64,000 bases of DNA from Auanema rhodensis (taxonomy: Eukaryota > Nematoda > Chromadorea > Rhabditida > Rhabditidae). The translations under genes and the position numbers were made by a program. The stretch covers positions 8,308,001 through 8,372,000 of the forward strand of contig OZ059898.1 of the NCBI GenBank assembly GCA_964057225.1. The letters are read 5' to 3'. Below the pieces are notes generated by a model that was given only the letters and a program-made list of their open reading frames with translations, was not told the origin of the DNA and did not search any database. Positions within the stretch are counted from its first letter, which is position 1. Every line of letters begins with the position of its first letter. This document shows, in pieces, positions 25,706 through 38,920 of the stretch.

Positions 25706-27222
25706 ACAGCTAAAAATCAAAAAAAACTGTTGATTCTCTTGAAATTTAACGATAATTTTAAAAATAAAATAAAAATATTAAAAATATTACATATTAAAAT
25801 AAAAATAAATATAATAATGATCAATATCATAACCGAATAATTATGATAATCGAAGTAATAGAATGAGACAGAACCTCCTTTCAACAGGTAATACAATTTT
25901 CTTCAACCAAATGATGTGATTAAAAGAAATTTTTTTATGTATTTGTATTAAAGAAGAAAACAAACTGACTGGAAATCATGCGCTTCAAGTTCTCGTTTCT
26001 AATGTGATTAATAGAGAAAAAAAAAGAAATATGATGTATGTAAACATCTTGAGATGTCTCTGAGGGCAATTACGTAAAAGGGCAGATCATTAGAAAACAT
26101 TTTTTCACCTCATTTGCCTGAAATTAATTCAAAATTTGACGAGAACCACTATGATGGTTGGCAATGATGTAGTCTAATCAAACATCATTATCGCCGTTTT
26201 TCTTCCTTCTTTTTTAATTTTTTTACTGTTTCTTCTGTTCAAAATGTACGGTATAACAGTGAGGATGGTAACATTTTGATGTCAGTTAAGTGGTGCTGCT
26301 GGGTGTGGGCAGACCTATTGAGGTGGTTAATGAGAAAGAACAAGAGTTGTAAGGGGTGGGAATGAACGAGAAAAACTGAATTTAAGGGTTGTCGAGGGAA
26401 GAGAGAACATCAAGATATTTTTTTTGAAGTGGGTAAATGAACAAGAACTGTAATTAATTGGAAAATTTTTGAACGTTTGACCAAAATCTGCACTGATCGA
26501 GTACAATTACAGAAAATTTGTTGAAAACGAAAATTCAAATATTTAATGAAGTTGACTATTTGAATAAGTTTAAGAAGATTTCAAATAAAAATAAAAAGAT
26601 AAAAGGAAGAAGAAGTAAAAGATCATTATCCTTTGGATTAAGATTGAGGACATCGAGTTGCAATATTTGGAAAACTTTTGACTAGAAAATAAATTTCTTG
26701 ATGGTTTCTGGGTGCAAAATTGTTCAGATGAATAGAATAATTAATAACAAATTTTCCTCATAATTTGCAAAAAAAGTTTTTGAAAAGAAAAATGTTCATA
26801 AATCGTTGCCTTCGTCATCATTACCAACTTACATACATTATTCTTTAGATCTCTATTTCTCCCTCTTTTTACCTATTTTGTAATCTCTTTCTCTCTCTCT
26901 CTCTTTTTCTCCTTTTCACCTTTTTTCCCCAATTATATAATCTTCTTAAAAGGACAATTCTCTTAATGAAAAAAAAAGTTTTCAACTATGATTATACTAT
27001 TGAAATAATTTGAAATTAAAAGAAATCAAGTAATCGAGTCAAAGAACAACGAACAAGAACGTTTTTACAATAATGTGTTTAAGTAGGTAATAATGAAATA
27101 TTTCATTCAAAAATCAAGCAAATGAAAATATTTTATTCGAGAAAAAATCAAAAAAAGTTTTATTTTCAGGGCATTTTTTTTGGGGGAAATAATTAAATCT
27201 TTGATATAATCTACGCATTTGT

Positions 27223-27280
<58 letters not shown>
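27223..27280. repeat. (GA)n microsatellite
   Basis: About 28 GA units, followed by GGATGGAGAGAAT-type degenerate purine repeats to about 27314. Confidence 0.95.
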
Positions 27281-27286
<6 letters not shown>

Positions 27287-27354
27287 GAATGGATGGAGAG
27301 AATGGATGGAGAGAGTTGCCATGAGATTGAGATGGGGAATGATGAGATCGGAGA

Positions 27355-27371
27355 GGGGGGGGGGGGGGGGG
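27355..27371. repeat. Run of 17 G residues
   Basis: An uninterrupted G17 tract in DNA that is otherwise AT-rich. It could form a G-quadruplex, or its length may be affected by sequencing or assembly error. Confidence 0.9.
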
Positions 27372-28983
27372 TCGTAAGTCTATGTTGAAGTTCTAGTGTG
27401 ATTACAAATGGATTGCTTTTCCTTTCATTACATAGTTTAAGTCTATAAAATCTATATATAATTTATAAAAAAGGGATATTTTATCTATTTTTTTAAAAAA
27501 TAAAATGATTAATATATCAAATTATAATAATAATTATAGTTAAAATGATATTCTTTTAATGAGAATTGTCAACGGATGAAATTGATATGATGAATGATAA
27601 AATGATGAGAAAAAGAAAAGAAAAGCTGAGAAAATGAAGAAAAGTTTAAAAAGAAATTAAAAGGAATAAAAACTTGGTAAAGTATACTAAATCATTATGA
27701 AATTGAAAGAATTTACTAAGAACAGATGTTTTGAAAATAAGGAAAAACCTGTGTTGACTAACAGTATACACACATACACATTACATGAAACCCATAAAAC
27801 CTTTTCATATATACAACATAACACAAAGTATATAATGAATTAGATGTAAAACGATTGAATATTATTAAATCAGAAACGACTTCTGGCTTGTTGCCAGCTA
27901 ATGCTTCTTCCTTCACAACGACGACGACGATGACTGTTAATATCATGATTATCAGGTTGTTTTGTCACTTGAAGGTCTTGAACGGAATTGCTGATGGCAA
28001 GCTATTTAACGTAAAAACGAATTCTTTTCCAATTCGAAACAAGAAAAACGATAAACTGTACACTGAATGGTGTGTAAGCATGTGTTATTGGGTCAAATGC
28101 AACTCCTCTACATGGAATTTCTAAATCAATTCTTCGAACAAAAAAAAAGTTTATCAGGGCTCATACAATAATGAAGAATATGATGATGATGATATATCAA
28201 AATTGAAATTTTAAGAATATTTTTAAATTCAATGGATATGTTAACTATACATAACTATATATATATATATATATATACATGTATATTATACTTTAATTTT
28301 AAAAGGAAAAATACAAATTTCATTTGTACTTCTTCTTTTCAAGAAATTCTATGAGAAGAAGAAAATAATTGGCGATGTCTATCTGATAGAAGGAATCATT
28401 TGATGTCGATTCCATAAAAAAGGCTAATTTTCTAAGAAATAAAAGAAAACATTGGATAAGTTTAGGTAATTGTTTCAATTTTAGTATATTATATTAATAA
28501 AATAGTTAGAAAATAAAAGAAAATTAATGTAGAAACAGAAATAGAGAGAGAGAGAGAGAATATTTTTTTTAAAATAAAAATATAAAATATAAAATAACAT
28601 ATAAGATATAAAAATTATTATAATTTTCTTAATTTTTAAAAATATTATAACATATTATTTTAATATATAATTATAAAAAAGTTTATGTTCTTGAAAGAAA
28701 TTAGTTCAACATCATGGTCACTTTAGTCATCAATGTTAGAAATGACTTTAATTGTATACATTTCAAATTCGTGTTTTACCTTTACCGTTCACCATCGTTC
28801 ATTTTCTTTTACCTCTTCTCACCTCATTTTCTCTCTTTCTCTCTTTCCTTTTTCCCTCTTTCTCTCTCTCCCTCTCTCTCTTTCTCTCTTTCTCTCTCAC
28901 ATTCACTTCTCTATTTCACTTCATGTATGCCTATTACTATTCTAGTCTTCTCGTTTTTTTCCAACCTATCACCTCGTTTTCAG

Positions 28984-29099
28984 CTCCATATACATTTCCA
29001 GACAAGACCATTTATGGCTACGGAAATGACCGAATTTGTACTGAGGGGGGAACATATGATCTTATCGAAGCTACAGAAGATGGAGTAATTGGAAACAAG
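28984..29099 (+). CDS. Candidate orphan exon
   Basis: A TCGTTTTCAG acceptor and a GTCAGC donor bound 116 bp (two bases plus 38 codons), open as PYTFPDKTIYGYGNDRICTE then GGTYDLIEATEDGVIGNK. The composition is protein-like and GC-richer than the flanks. I do not recognise a family. No neighbouring exon of a matching gene is evident, so it may be part of a gene with very long introns. Confidence 0.4.
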
Positions 29100-29713
29100 G
29101 TCAGCAAAAGCCAAAACTCTTTTTGAGGAGTAGCAAAGTAGGCGAGGGAATTGACCAGTGATCATCTAGCCAACTGAAAATCTCTACTTTTGATTTTTGC
29201 AGTTGAGATAGAAAACTGTTCGATTTATGAAACGGTTTAAAGGCAAACTAAACATAAATAATTATAAATTGAAATTTCAGTTTTTCAATACTAAACTAGA
29301 TACATAGATAATAAAAATGATCTCTAATTATATAAAAATGACAAGTTAAATATGTTTTCGATAGAGCAATCTTTGAAAAAAATGAATAACATAGATTATA
29401 TTGTAATAATCTATGAACATATAACCATACATAAACTTGAAATTTTTCAAAAGTTCGTCTTTTGAACGTCATATTTCAATAGAAATTAATTTAATTTTTC
29501 AGTTTTAAAAGTGAAAAACAGAAGAAAAGGTAAATAGAATTCAAATTGAAAAGCTAAAAAAACGAGAAAACCGGATAATATACGGTTGAAGGGGCTGGTG
29601 GGTCATCTCTGTGACCACCGGAGTGATGATGAAGTCAAAACTTGAGAAAATGCGAAAGAAAAAGGGAAAATGAGAGAAGGGGTAAGCCAAGGCTGAAGAA
29701 TGTTATTGGATGA

Positions 29714-30016
29714 CTAGAATATGTCCTTGGTGTAACCTTCTGAAGACGAGAATGGCCAGTAGATGAGTGATGGCGGCATCAGCGTCTCGACGACGTGGTT
29801 GTGGTCGTCGAAGTTACCGGAGTTAAAGTCGGTGTCGTCGTTGACGGCATCGTCTGTACTCGCACTACAGACCTCGTTGTCAGAGTTGCCGTTATCGTTG
29901 CGCTTGGAATCACCAACGCGTTTCTGATTTCCGTCAGTGCTGGTTGTTACCATAGGTAGTGACGATGATGACGGAAGAACTCCGCATTCGAACCATGATT
30001 GTAGATTGCGAAGCAT
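29714..30016 (-). CDS. Candidate orphan C-terminal exon
   Basis: An open frame of 100 codons ends at TAG (29714). It lies in a markedly GC-richer patch and is Ser/Asp/Asn-rich: LPSSSSLPMVTTSTDGNQ, then DDAVNDDTDFNSGNFDDHNH, ending MPPSLIYWPFSSSEG and YTKDIF. It could be the disordered tail of a regulatory protein. The 5' boundary is unclear and no domain is recognised. A trinucleotide-like bias (GTC/GAC) could also produce such a frame. Confidence 0.35.
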   Translation of the reverse strand: MLRNLQSWFECGVLPSSSSLPMVTTSTDGNQKRVGDSKRNDNGNSDNEVCSASTDDAVNDDTDFNSGNFDDHNHVVETLMPPSLIYWPFSSSEGYTKDIF

Positions 30017-31237
30017 CGTGTGAAGTAAGACACAAGGTGTTAGACCACAAGGAAATGTGTATCAAGAATACGGGAAATAAAAAGAAGAAAATGATGAAGA
30101 AAGGAGAGAGAGAGAGAGAGAGAGAATACGATCTATCATGTGTAATTTTTCTCCATATATGGACATTAGCAACGAAGAATGACAAGCACTTGTCGTTGCC
30201 ATCCAATTCTCTTCTCTATCACGTCCATATTCCGAGTATAATCTTCTCTCTTTTCAGCTCTAGTCTTCCCTTCCCTGTTTGTATCATGTCATAACCATCA
30301 TCATCCATCCCTACAACGTCGTTGGTAGTCGTTGACTTCAATCTGAAGGAATCATGAGAAATACTGAATCAGAATGCTGTGTTGTATTTCTCTTAGCCTC
30401 TTCATTGATGAACCTGTCATCATAATCTATATATATATATATATATATTTTGCAAATAAATCTTTACAACAAACATAAAAAATAAAAAAAAATTATCTAT
30501 TCGGAAAATAAAATAATATTTTTAGTTTTTTCTACAATATGACAGAATGATTCGTCTTCTTTTTCAAATAAAAAGTTCATGAAAATAAAATATGAGAAGT
30601 AAATAATGAGTGTTATTGAGATGATTTCTATCAAAGAGTTTTCATAAAAGTTACATCAAATTATCTTCTTAATCTGATTTATTTCCTTGTCCTTTTAAAA
30701 GTTTCGATATAAAGATTCAAAGGTTATAACATCATTATATATATAAGATTCATTATCATCATCTTTAATTCTTCTTAGTATTATGATAAGAAAATCATAA
30801 TAATGAGAATAAAACCAGTATATTATTAATTAAGAGAGGAAATGATGATGATTAACTATTATATAGATTTATATAACTATAACAATCTATTTATCAACAC
30901 ACATACACACATACACACACATACACATCCATACACATATTACATATGGTCAGTATAATAATGATCATCATAATCATAATCTTAAACGATAGCAAAAAGG
31001 ACTGTTTGTTGATGAAAGATAGATAATAAACGAAATATAAATATAATAATGATAATTATAATGAAATGATGATTGATTAAATGATTTCCAAATATGCCTT
31101 TCATCAATCGATTTTCATCTTTTTGCGTTGTTCGGTCAACGTAAAAATGCCACAATCATCATCATCTTCACTATCACTACACATACATACATAACATCAT
31201 CTTCAGTTTTCATTATCAACTTCACTTCTTTCCTTCT

Positions 31238-31322
<85 letters not shown>
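31238..31322. repeat. C9 run followed by a long (TC)n microsatellite
   Basis: Nine C residues (31238-31246) run straight into about 38 TC units, the longest simple dinucleotide tract of this type in the window. Confidence 0.95.
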
Positions 31323-31327
<5 letters not shown>

Positions 31328-32001
31328 CTCTTGTAAGCTATATATGTAACCCCCTCTCTCTCATCTTCCTTGCTAACCATTTATACTCTACCAAAAGTCA
31401 TCCTCGTCTCTTCATTTCGTTCACCTACCCCACCCATATTACTCACCCTTGTCCTCTCTTTAACCCAACCCTACCTTCTCCCCCCTCTCCAAAACACAAA
31501 AATATATTCAAAACATACATATTATATAACAAATATGTTAGAATATTATAAAAATTTAAATGAAAGGGTTTTTTTAAAAAGGAAAATCAAAAGATAAAGT
31601 TAAAAAGAACAAAAAAAAAGAATTTCTATTGGTTGAACTCTGAATTCGAGATATCTTATAGAGACAATAGGTCAATAGAATCAATTTACAGAAGAGTACA
31701 ATTCGAATATAGTATATACGATATAGTATAGAGAAATAGATATTTAGATGGAAAGTTTATTACATCAATGATATAAGATGAAAGTTCAATATGAAAAGAT
31801 ATATGTAAAGAATCAAAGAGATGAATTTTCGACAAATTAGGAAAAACGAACAGAAACATGTAAAAGGATATGTTAATAAATATTTAAATAAGTTATGGTA
31901 TTTGAATGAAAAATGATAAAAATCAATGAAATTTTCGGAAAAAAACATAAATTTGAATGATATTATCATCAAATTGTTTTTTCAAAATAAATTTATTTTT
32001 G

Positions 32002-32026
32002 TTGATCAAGCTTAAAACTTGATCAA
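32002..32026. repeat. Short inverted repeat
   Basis: TTGATCAAG and CTTGATCAA (9 bp) with a 7-base spacer, about 500 bp beyond the 3' end of the 135-residue protein gene. A terminator-like or chance hairpin; no function is supported. Confidence 0.6.
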
Positions 32027-32533
32027 ATTCGATTGATTTGGAACACAGAGTTTGTCTTTACGAGACGGCATGCTATGATGTTACGATGAGCGACATGGCG
32101 AATCAGAGAAAATAGCGAAATGACTTGATATGAATGAAAACTGGCCTTTTCATGCAATATGGTTCAAGAAAGAGAAATAGAAAAAGAGAGAAAGAAATAG
32201 AGAGGTAAACTAAGAGAAAAAGAGAGAGAGGGAGAGAGAGGGAGAGATAGAGAGAGAAAGAGAAAATCTTTATGTAATTATAAGAACTTAATAATAATCA
32301 AATGAATAGTTAATCTTAACACTTAATCTTTTAAGCTTTAGCTTTTTTATAATATATACTGTATACTGTATATTATATTTATTTATATAAAATATTATAA
32401 ATAATGCATTTATTCATAAAAAAAATAAAAAATAATATTCACAACATTGTATGAAAAATACATATTAGTATATTTACACTGTACAATTTAAATTTTCTTA
32501 CTTTGATTTATTATAATTAATTAAATAAATTAA

Positions 32534-34202
32534 TTAACTATCCCGTATTCTACTATTAAAAAGCATTTTTATCAATTTTCGAATATCATTGTCAGTTGAT
32601 GATGTTTTGTCCCTTAAAATATATGATTGTTAATTATTAAATAATAAAAAAAGATTTGAAGATTTACCTCATAAACAGCCATTTGTGAAATTTTTCAAAT
32701 TCTTTTTCATCAAATGCTTCAGGATGTTGTGATTTGATATCTTTAATAGAATAATTACTTGAAAAATGATTTTCTCCAATCCGTGGTTTAGTAGATCGTA
32801 TAGGTCGTGGTGATACAACACCAATTCGAGGAGTTTCTAAATCAAAAAAATAATTTAATTAACAAGAATTTAATATTATTCTTATAAAATTATATTTTAA
32901 ATTTATTGATTTATGTAATTAAAACAAACAAAAAAAGATTTTTCTTAATTCTATATCTATGCTAAAGCTTGAAATATCTTTTAAAATGGCTCATAAATCG
33001 ACAATTTCAAACATAATTACATCTTTGATGCAATGAGACATGCAAGCATGTACTGGAAAAAAAATTGAATTTCATTAAAAAAAGAACCAAATGATTGGAT
33101 CTAATTGAAATTTTGAACTTTTTTTGATGTATAAAACCAAAAGAACACGTACAAAGTTGAATTTTCAATATAATTTTTTGTTGTGAAAAGAATAACAAAT
33201 GAATGATCTTTCTGCAAAGTTTCTACACTATTCTTAAAATAATTCAAATTTAATTTATTTAAAAAGAAAAGTTTGTCGTCAAACTAGTTACAACAATACC
33301 TGGTTGTATTGGTTTTCTTCCGGACCCGGAAGCTGGTGTTAAAGTTCGTCGGCGAGCTCCAAACACAAATTTATCTCCTGCTGATCGAGATCGTCGCATT
33401 CCATGTGATATATGCATAGCTTAAGATAAAACAATATATAAATATTATTTTAGATATAAACAAAGAAAGTAAAAAAATCAATAATGTATAGTTAAATTTA
33501 AAAAAAAAAGATTTTTATAATAGAAAAATGATGTAAAATCTTCATCTTCATGTATAGTTCAATGAATTATAGTATTCTCAGGAGAAATGAAACTTATTTT
33601 CATAATGGAAAATATAATTTCATTGTTAATCGATGATGAAAAGATGTATTTCATATATTATTTTCAAAATATTTTAATTATACTATATTATGATGAGAAA
33701 TCTTCAATTTTTATAATTATAATTCAGAATGAAAATAACTAATAATTGAATATTAATACATCTTTAATGTATTATATATATATTCATTTATATTAATAGA
33801 AAAGTTGAAAAAGAAGGAAGAAAATCCACAAATAAACTAAAAATTTGAAATTTCACGTAAATCAAAAGTTTACGTGAAATTGAATGAATATCAATATTTT
33901 TATTTATTTTTGTTAATATTACAAGCACAAAACGAATGCATTTGAAGAGATTTAAACCAAAAAAATTTATATTTCATACGAAAAAGATTAAAATGATTTT
34001 TCAACAGAACTTCTCTCATTTCATCATCGAATTACTTGTTTTCGAATAAAAAAAAATAAAAAAATCTGCATTATATTTCAAAAAATTTGACTTGAAATGT
34101 AAGAATTCATGAAAATTGTTCAGAGTGAAGAAGCAATTGAGAAAAAGAGATAAACGACTTACGTGATGCTTGGGGACTATTCTCCTTTGATGAATCAGGC
34201 AT
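32534..34202 (-). CDS. Unrecognised 135-residue basic protein
   Basis: Four exons in phase (34163-34202, 33300-33419, 32668-32836 and 32534-32612) give 135 residues. The start (MPDSSKENSPQASPMH) and the central part (RRSRSAGDKFVFGARRRTLT, then RIGVVSPRPIRSTKPRIGE) are basic and rich in SP/TP sites, so phosphorylation by a proline-directed kinase is plausible. The last 60 residues look helical and more ordered (AFDEKEFEKFHKWLFMRDKT, then NDIRKLIKMLF). No signal peptide or membrane span is present, so it should be nuclear or cytosolic. A TTTTTTCAG acceptor 12 bp before the ATG supports the start by spliced-leader addition. Intron 1 (743 bp) is long and holds a hairpin. I cannot name a family; the KENSP start and SP sites are reminiscent of mitotic regulators, but that is only an impression. 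Confidence 0.8.
33849..33881. repeat. 13-bp perfect inverted repeat with 7-base loop
   Basis: AATTTCACGTAAA (33849-33861) and its exact complement TTTACGTGAAATT (33869-33881) flank TCAAAAG. It lies in intron 1 of the 135-residue protein gene. It could be an RNA hairpin or a pair of CACGT-type protein sites. Confidence 0.85.
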
Positions 34203-36308
34203 TTTCTAGATGTTCTGAAAAAATATATCAAATATCTTCAATGTATATATGGTTATTTTGAAAAATCAACAAAATATTTTTATCTTATAAAAATAAATTG
34301 AAGATAACAAATGAATAAAAGAGAATAAAACATAAATATACTATATATTATATAAAATAAATATTAGTTAATATAAAATAAATAAAGAATATATATATAA
34401 TTAAAGTAAAAAAAAATCTTATTTTTGCCTTTTTTTGTTTTCAAAAAACAAAAACTAATAGTACAAGTTATGGCAGGTTTCCATGGTAGAACTCATGTGC
34501 TGTGATGTGTTGGAAAGGGAAAGTCATAGTTGAACATTGGGAAGTGATCATAACGAAATAGTAAATAATTGAATATGCCAAGTTAGATGTATGTCAGAAA
34601 ATGATGAAATTTGATTTCAAATATTGAATACATTCAGTTGAATTAATAAAGAAATGAATATATAGATGAATATTTAGAATTCTGAATGCCATTGACGATG
34701 ATCCTGCTGAAGAAACTGAAGGCAAACGTTGTTTCAGCTATGAGGGTATTAAGAAAACATGATAGATGGCCATAAGTAGCAGAAGAATTCGCAAAGCAGC
34801 AAAGATAGGCAGAGAAAGAGACAGTGAGATAAAGAGAGGGAGAGAGAGAGAGAGCAAGAGAGAGAGAAGAAGTGGGGGTGGGATGAAAACTTTTCATGTT
34901 GTGTGTCAGACTTCACAAGCCATATAGTCGAGAAGTTCAATTCGTTTTCAAAATCCATGGACATACATACGACATTCGATGATGATGGAGCTCATACATA
35001 CAAATACATAGAAATTGAGAGAGAGAAAGAAGAAAGTTACAGCTTAAAGCAAGACTAACCAATATTAGGAATTGTCTCTTTTTCCTTCTCCTCCTCCTCC
35101 TACTTCTCCTTCTCTTTTTTATTTTTAGAAAGCTAACAGGCAGTTTATCATGAAGATGAAGTCACATACACTATTTGTACATCTCTCTATTGAATTTTCA
35201 TTTTTTTTTTCACAAAAATAGACAAAAACGCTATGAGAATTAGATGGTATATATTGATAAGATAGACGAAAATAGATGAAAAAGAATGGAAGAAGAATGA
35301 TCAGTTAGTTTATGTGCAGCTGAATATGACTGGCATTGTGATCGTTACAATCTGTCAGATGAAGATATACATCAGATGTTATTGAGTGCTATGAGCTGAT
35401 GGACATTGAGAACAAGAAGGCAACAACGACGACAATGACAACGATAACTGAGCATAAATGACTATTCTCTTGATATGTCATATTCAAAATCAATGAAATA
35501 TGAAGTAAATAGGAACAACCTGGAATATTAAGAGCGTTTTAGGCTGGATGAGGTTACGAAAAAGCTGGTCGAATAAACAATGCTTTCAAGCGGGAATATA
35601 GTTGTTCCATTCACGGTACATCAAGTTAGGATATAGGGGGGGGGGATATGTGGAAATAGTGTTGATGCACATACATATATGTATATGGATAACATTGGCT
35701 TTAATGCAGACTCCAAGGCACCAGAAAAGAAAAACGGAAAAGGAGAGTGAAAGAGAGAGAGTGAGAGAGAAAGAGAGGTAGGAATGATTTTGGTGGTTTA
35801 GTTAAATATAAAATATGAAATAGCCATTCAGACTATTTGAGAGGCGAATTTCTCTAAAAATTATAAAAAAAGGAAACACAAAAGATATGGATTATTTTTG
35901 AAATCTGAGTGCCTCCAAGCAAAATAGCCTAAAATCCTAGGACTTATCAGAACATCCGTTTGCGGGCATGCAACAACACGAAATAGCAGAACAAAAAAAG
36001 AATAATATGTGAAACTTGAGAAGAACATTCTAATCCGAATATGAGCGTAAATCTTCAAACAACTATTTCCATAAGATGGCAAGTTTTTCACATTCATAAC
36101 TTCTACGATGTCGTTGCTCTTCATGTCAAACCAAACGTTTTTTGAACAAATTGAGATGAGAAAGAGACGAGAAGACACCCAAAGTAATTGTAAAGAAACG
36201 AAAAGATTGAGAGGCATTTGTAAGTCTTCAATTGGATGAAATATGGAAATTCAATACTTGCGGACAAGCCGACAAATGCTTGATGTTTTTAAGATTTCTG
36301 ATGTCCAG

Positions 36309-36358
36309 AACAACGGCAACGAGGCTCGTAGACGACGTCGTAGCCTCGAGGATTTAAG
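36309..36358 (+). CDS. Candidate orphan mini-exon encoding an Arg-rich segment
   Basis: GATGTCCAG precedes and GTCCGC follows 50 bp reading NNGNEARRRRRSLEDLR. The DNA itself is partly palindromic (arms CGAGGCT and AGCCTCG around ACGACGTCGT), so a structured regulatory site is an equal possibility. No partner exon is known. Confidence 0.25.
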
Positions 36359-38877
36359 GTCCGCCCTTTAGATTCAACTATTGCTCTCTGACACTGGTCT
36401 ATCCGTTTTCTCTTACCCTCTCTTCCTTTTCCTTTCTCTCTTGGTGGTTTTGCTTTTTAATTTAAATTTCTTAAATGAAATTCGGATGACATTCATACAG
36501 GTCATAAGAAACATTTGTAACATTATACGAAGAAAAAGACAAAAAAAGAAACTTAAAAGGACAAACTAAGGTAAAATGATCTTTATTTCCCAAATAGAAT
36601 TACAACGATGACATGAGCAAGATACATAAAATTCGGATACGGATGAACAAATCTCGCTTGATGAAAATGGAAGTCAAATGGCTGAATAAAGTATATCTTA
36701 GATAAGATTAAAATATATAAAAAGAAGCAAAAGAAAAGTTGTTTATCAAAAAGATTTTTATAAATTTTATAAAAATTTGATTGAGATAAATTTAATAAAT
36801 TCTATATAATAATCAAAATTGGATGATATTTCTATTTCATTATGTATGCATTTATCGCTTTAAAACCATTTTTTTTGTATTTTACGAATAAAATAAATGG
36901 AAATATTTTACTTTTTCTATCAAAGCCAAATACAAAAATTCATATTTTATTGAGAATTGTTTTATGAGAATGCAGAAAGAATACTGAGGAATACGAATGA
37001 AAAACGATGTTTCCGGCTGGCGTTGTCATCGCCTTTCTTTGACGTTTAACTCAAGATTGAGAAGTTTTTGTGGTCTTTTCAAGTAAATATCAGATCTTTC
37101 ACTCACGTTGTTCCTTATGTTGAAGCCTTATACATACATATATGTATGTATTTGAAGGAGACATGTAATTTTATTGAAAAAGTTCCTCTTATGTTTATGG
37201 CCATTCATTTAGAATTATCTCAGATTCAACTTCATTTTCAAACAATTTTAAGAAGACAAAAGACTTCAATAGCTTATTTTACAAATAATAAACGAAAACT
37301 AAAACAAGAAAAGATGAGAATGCTTCAACTATGAAGCAACAAAAACTTTGTTTCGAAATAGGATGACAGTTCAGAAAAAAAAAGCTTAAAAGAAGGTTTT
37401 CTATGAACTCGAATAGACTTTGAATGAAATAAAAAAATAGAAAAATGGAAGGAAAATGAGAGGAATGATGACACTAATAACGGGAAATGGAAATGATTCA
37501 GAAAAGACACAGAAACTATCATTATTCTCAGAAAGTTTTGTGATTTTAAAAAAAAAAAAACAAAAAAAAGGACAAGAAATTCATCTTTTATTACATATAA
37601 ACTATAAAATATTTAAAATATAATATAACATGAATAGTATGATATTCTATGTTATATACCAGAGCAATTGATGTGAAAAAAAGTTTGAAATACATGTGAA
37701 ATGTATATAATTTCATTTATTTATTTACTTATAACATATAAATTCTTTCAATTTCATTCATTTTTCACAAGGTAATACTTAATATAGATCATAGTTCTTT
37801 ATTTAATATTTACTTTTGAATAGTATAGTTTATATATACTATATACATATAGTATATCTTTCTATATCTTTATATTTTATAAAATTTTATTTTCTTTCTA
37901 ATTATATCTCAACTGAAGATATTTATCAATTATCTTCATCTATATACATATACATACTATATACAGACATATACATGTATATGTATGTATGTATATCATG
38001 TCAAACTGTGGTTAAAAATAAAGATTTTTGTTATTTTTTTCCAAACGAAAACTCTTCAAAAGAAATATTTTGTTTGATTTTCAATAGAAATCTTCTTATT
38101 TTCTTTTTTTTTCTTTATGTATGTTCTTCTATTTATCTACATTAGATATATGATAGATATGACTGAAAAGACTAAATCAAATATATATCCTGATCTTTGA
38201 TCATAAATATTATATAATTTATATAATTTATATAGTTAATACAGTATAAAATATATTTAAAAAAAAAATTTTTTTTAATTACAAATCTTATTCTTATTAA
38301 TCCATTTCATTTTTATAACTTTTAACATTCAAAATAAATTTTAATTTTTAATAATTAAAATTATTTTAATTTGAAAATATATTAAATTCACATGTTCTAT
38401 TAGATTAACATTGATGAATTTATTTTAAAAACTGAACATAATCTCAAATAATCTGGTTATAACTCATCTCTACATCATCAGTTACATACAAACATAACTC
38501 AGGCCAAGGCCATAAAAGGGGCCGAAAGAACATTTCATAAACATTCGTTAACTATGCTATATATACGTATGGTATATACGACGGATATGTATAACTACAC
38601 TGACAGTCTATAATCTTTATATGTATTTGACAATTAATTTTGATATATTTTATAAAATTTTTATTTTTTAGATTATTTTATTAAATTAGTTATTTGTTTA
38701 TATTAAAGTTTTAGCAATAATATTTCAATTTTTTCATATTTGAAGTCAATCTGTCATCCTTTCTGATCTATTTTTAACTTTTCGAAACCGTTTTTCAATT
38801 TGTTTTTTATCAAACAATTTCTTTGTGTTTTCTTCTTCTTATCTTGTGTATTGGTGTTTAAGCAGTCGAATTCTCTT

Positions 38878-38881
<4 letters not shown>

Positions 38882-38916
<35 letters not shown>
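38882..38916. repeat. (TC)n microsatellite
   Basis: About 17 TC units, 500 bp upstream of the PDZ gene. Confidence 0.95.

Positions 38917-38920
<4 letters not shown>

Larger units (their letters stand above)
25706..32533. other. 6.8-kb repeat-rich spacer
   Basis: The part next to the OATP start includes a GC-rich patch (about 26288-26330) with a KLF-like GGGTGTGGGC, a plausible promoter element. Beyond are pyrimidine runs near 26890, (GA)n at 27223-27280, G17 at 27355-27371, (AT)n near 28257 and 30429, CA-rich repeats at 30898-30940 and a long C9(TC)n at 31238-31322. Two exon-like islands (28984-29099 and 29714-30016) have separate entries. No conserved gene is visible. Confidence 0.7.

Noticed and set aside
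28714-29126. Three overlapping open frames of up to 124 codons
   Set aside because: Their first halves are pyrimidine-tract translation; only the splice-bounded 28984-29099 part was kept as a candidate exon.
31128-31349. 73-codon + strand frame
   Set aside because: Translation of the C9(TC)n tract.
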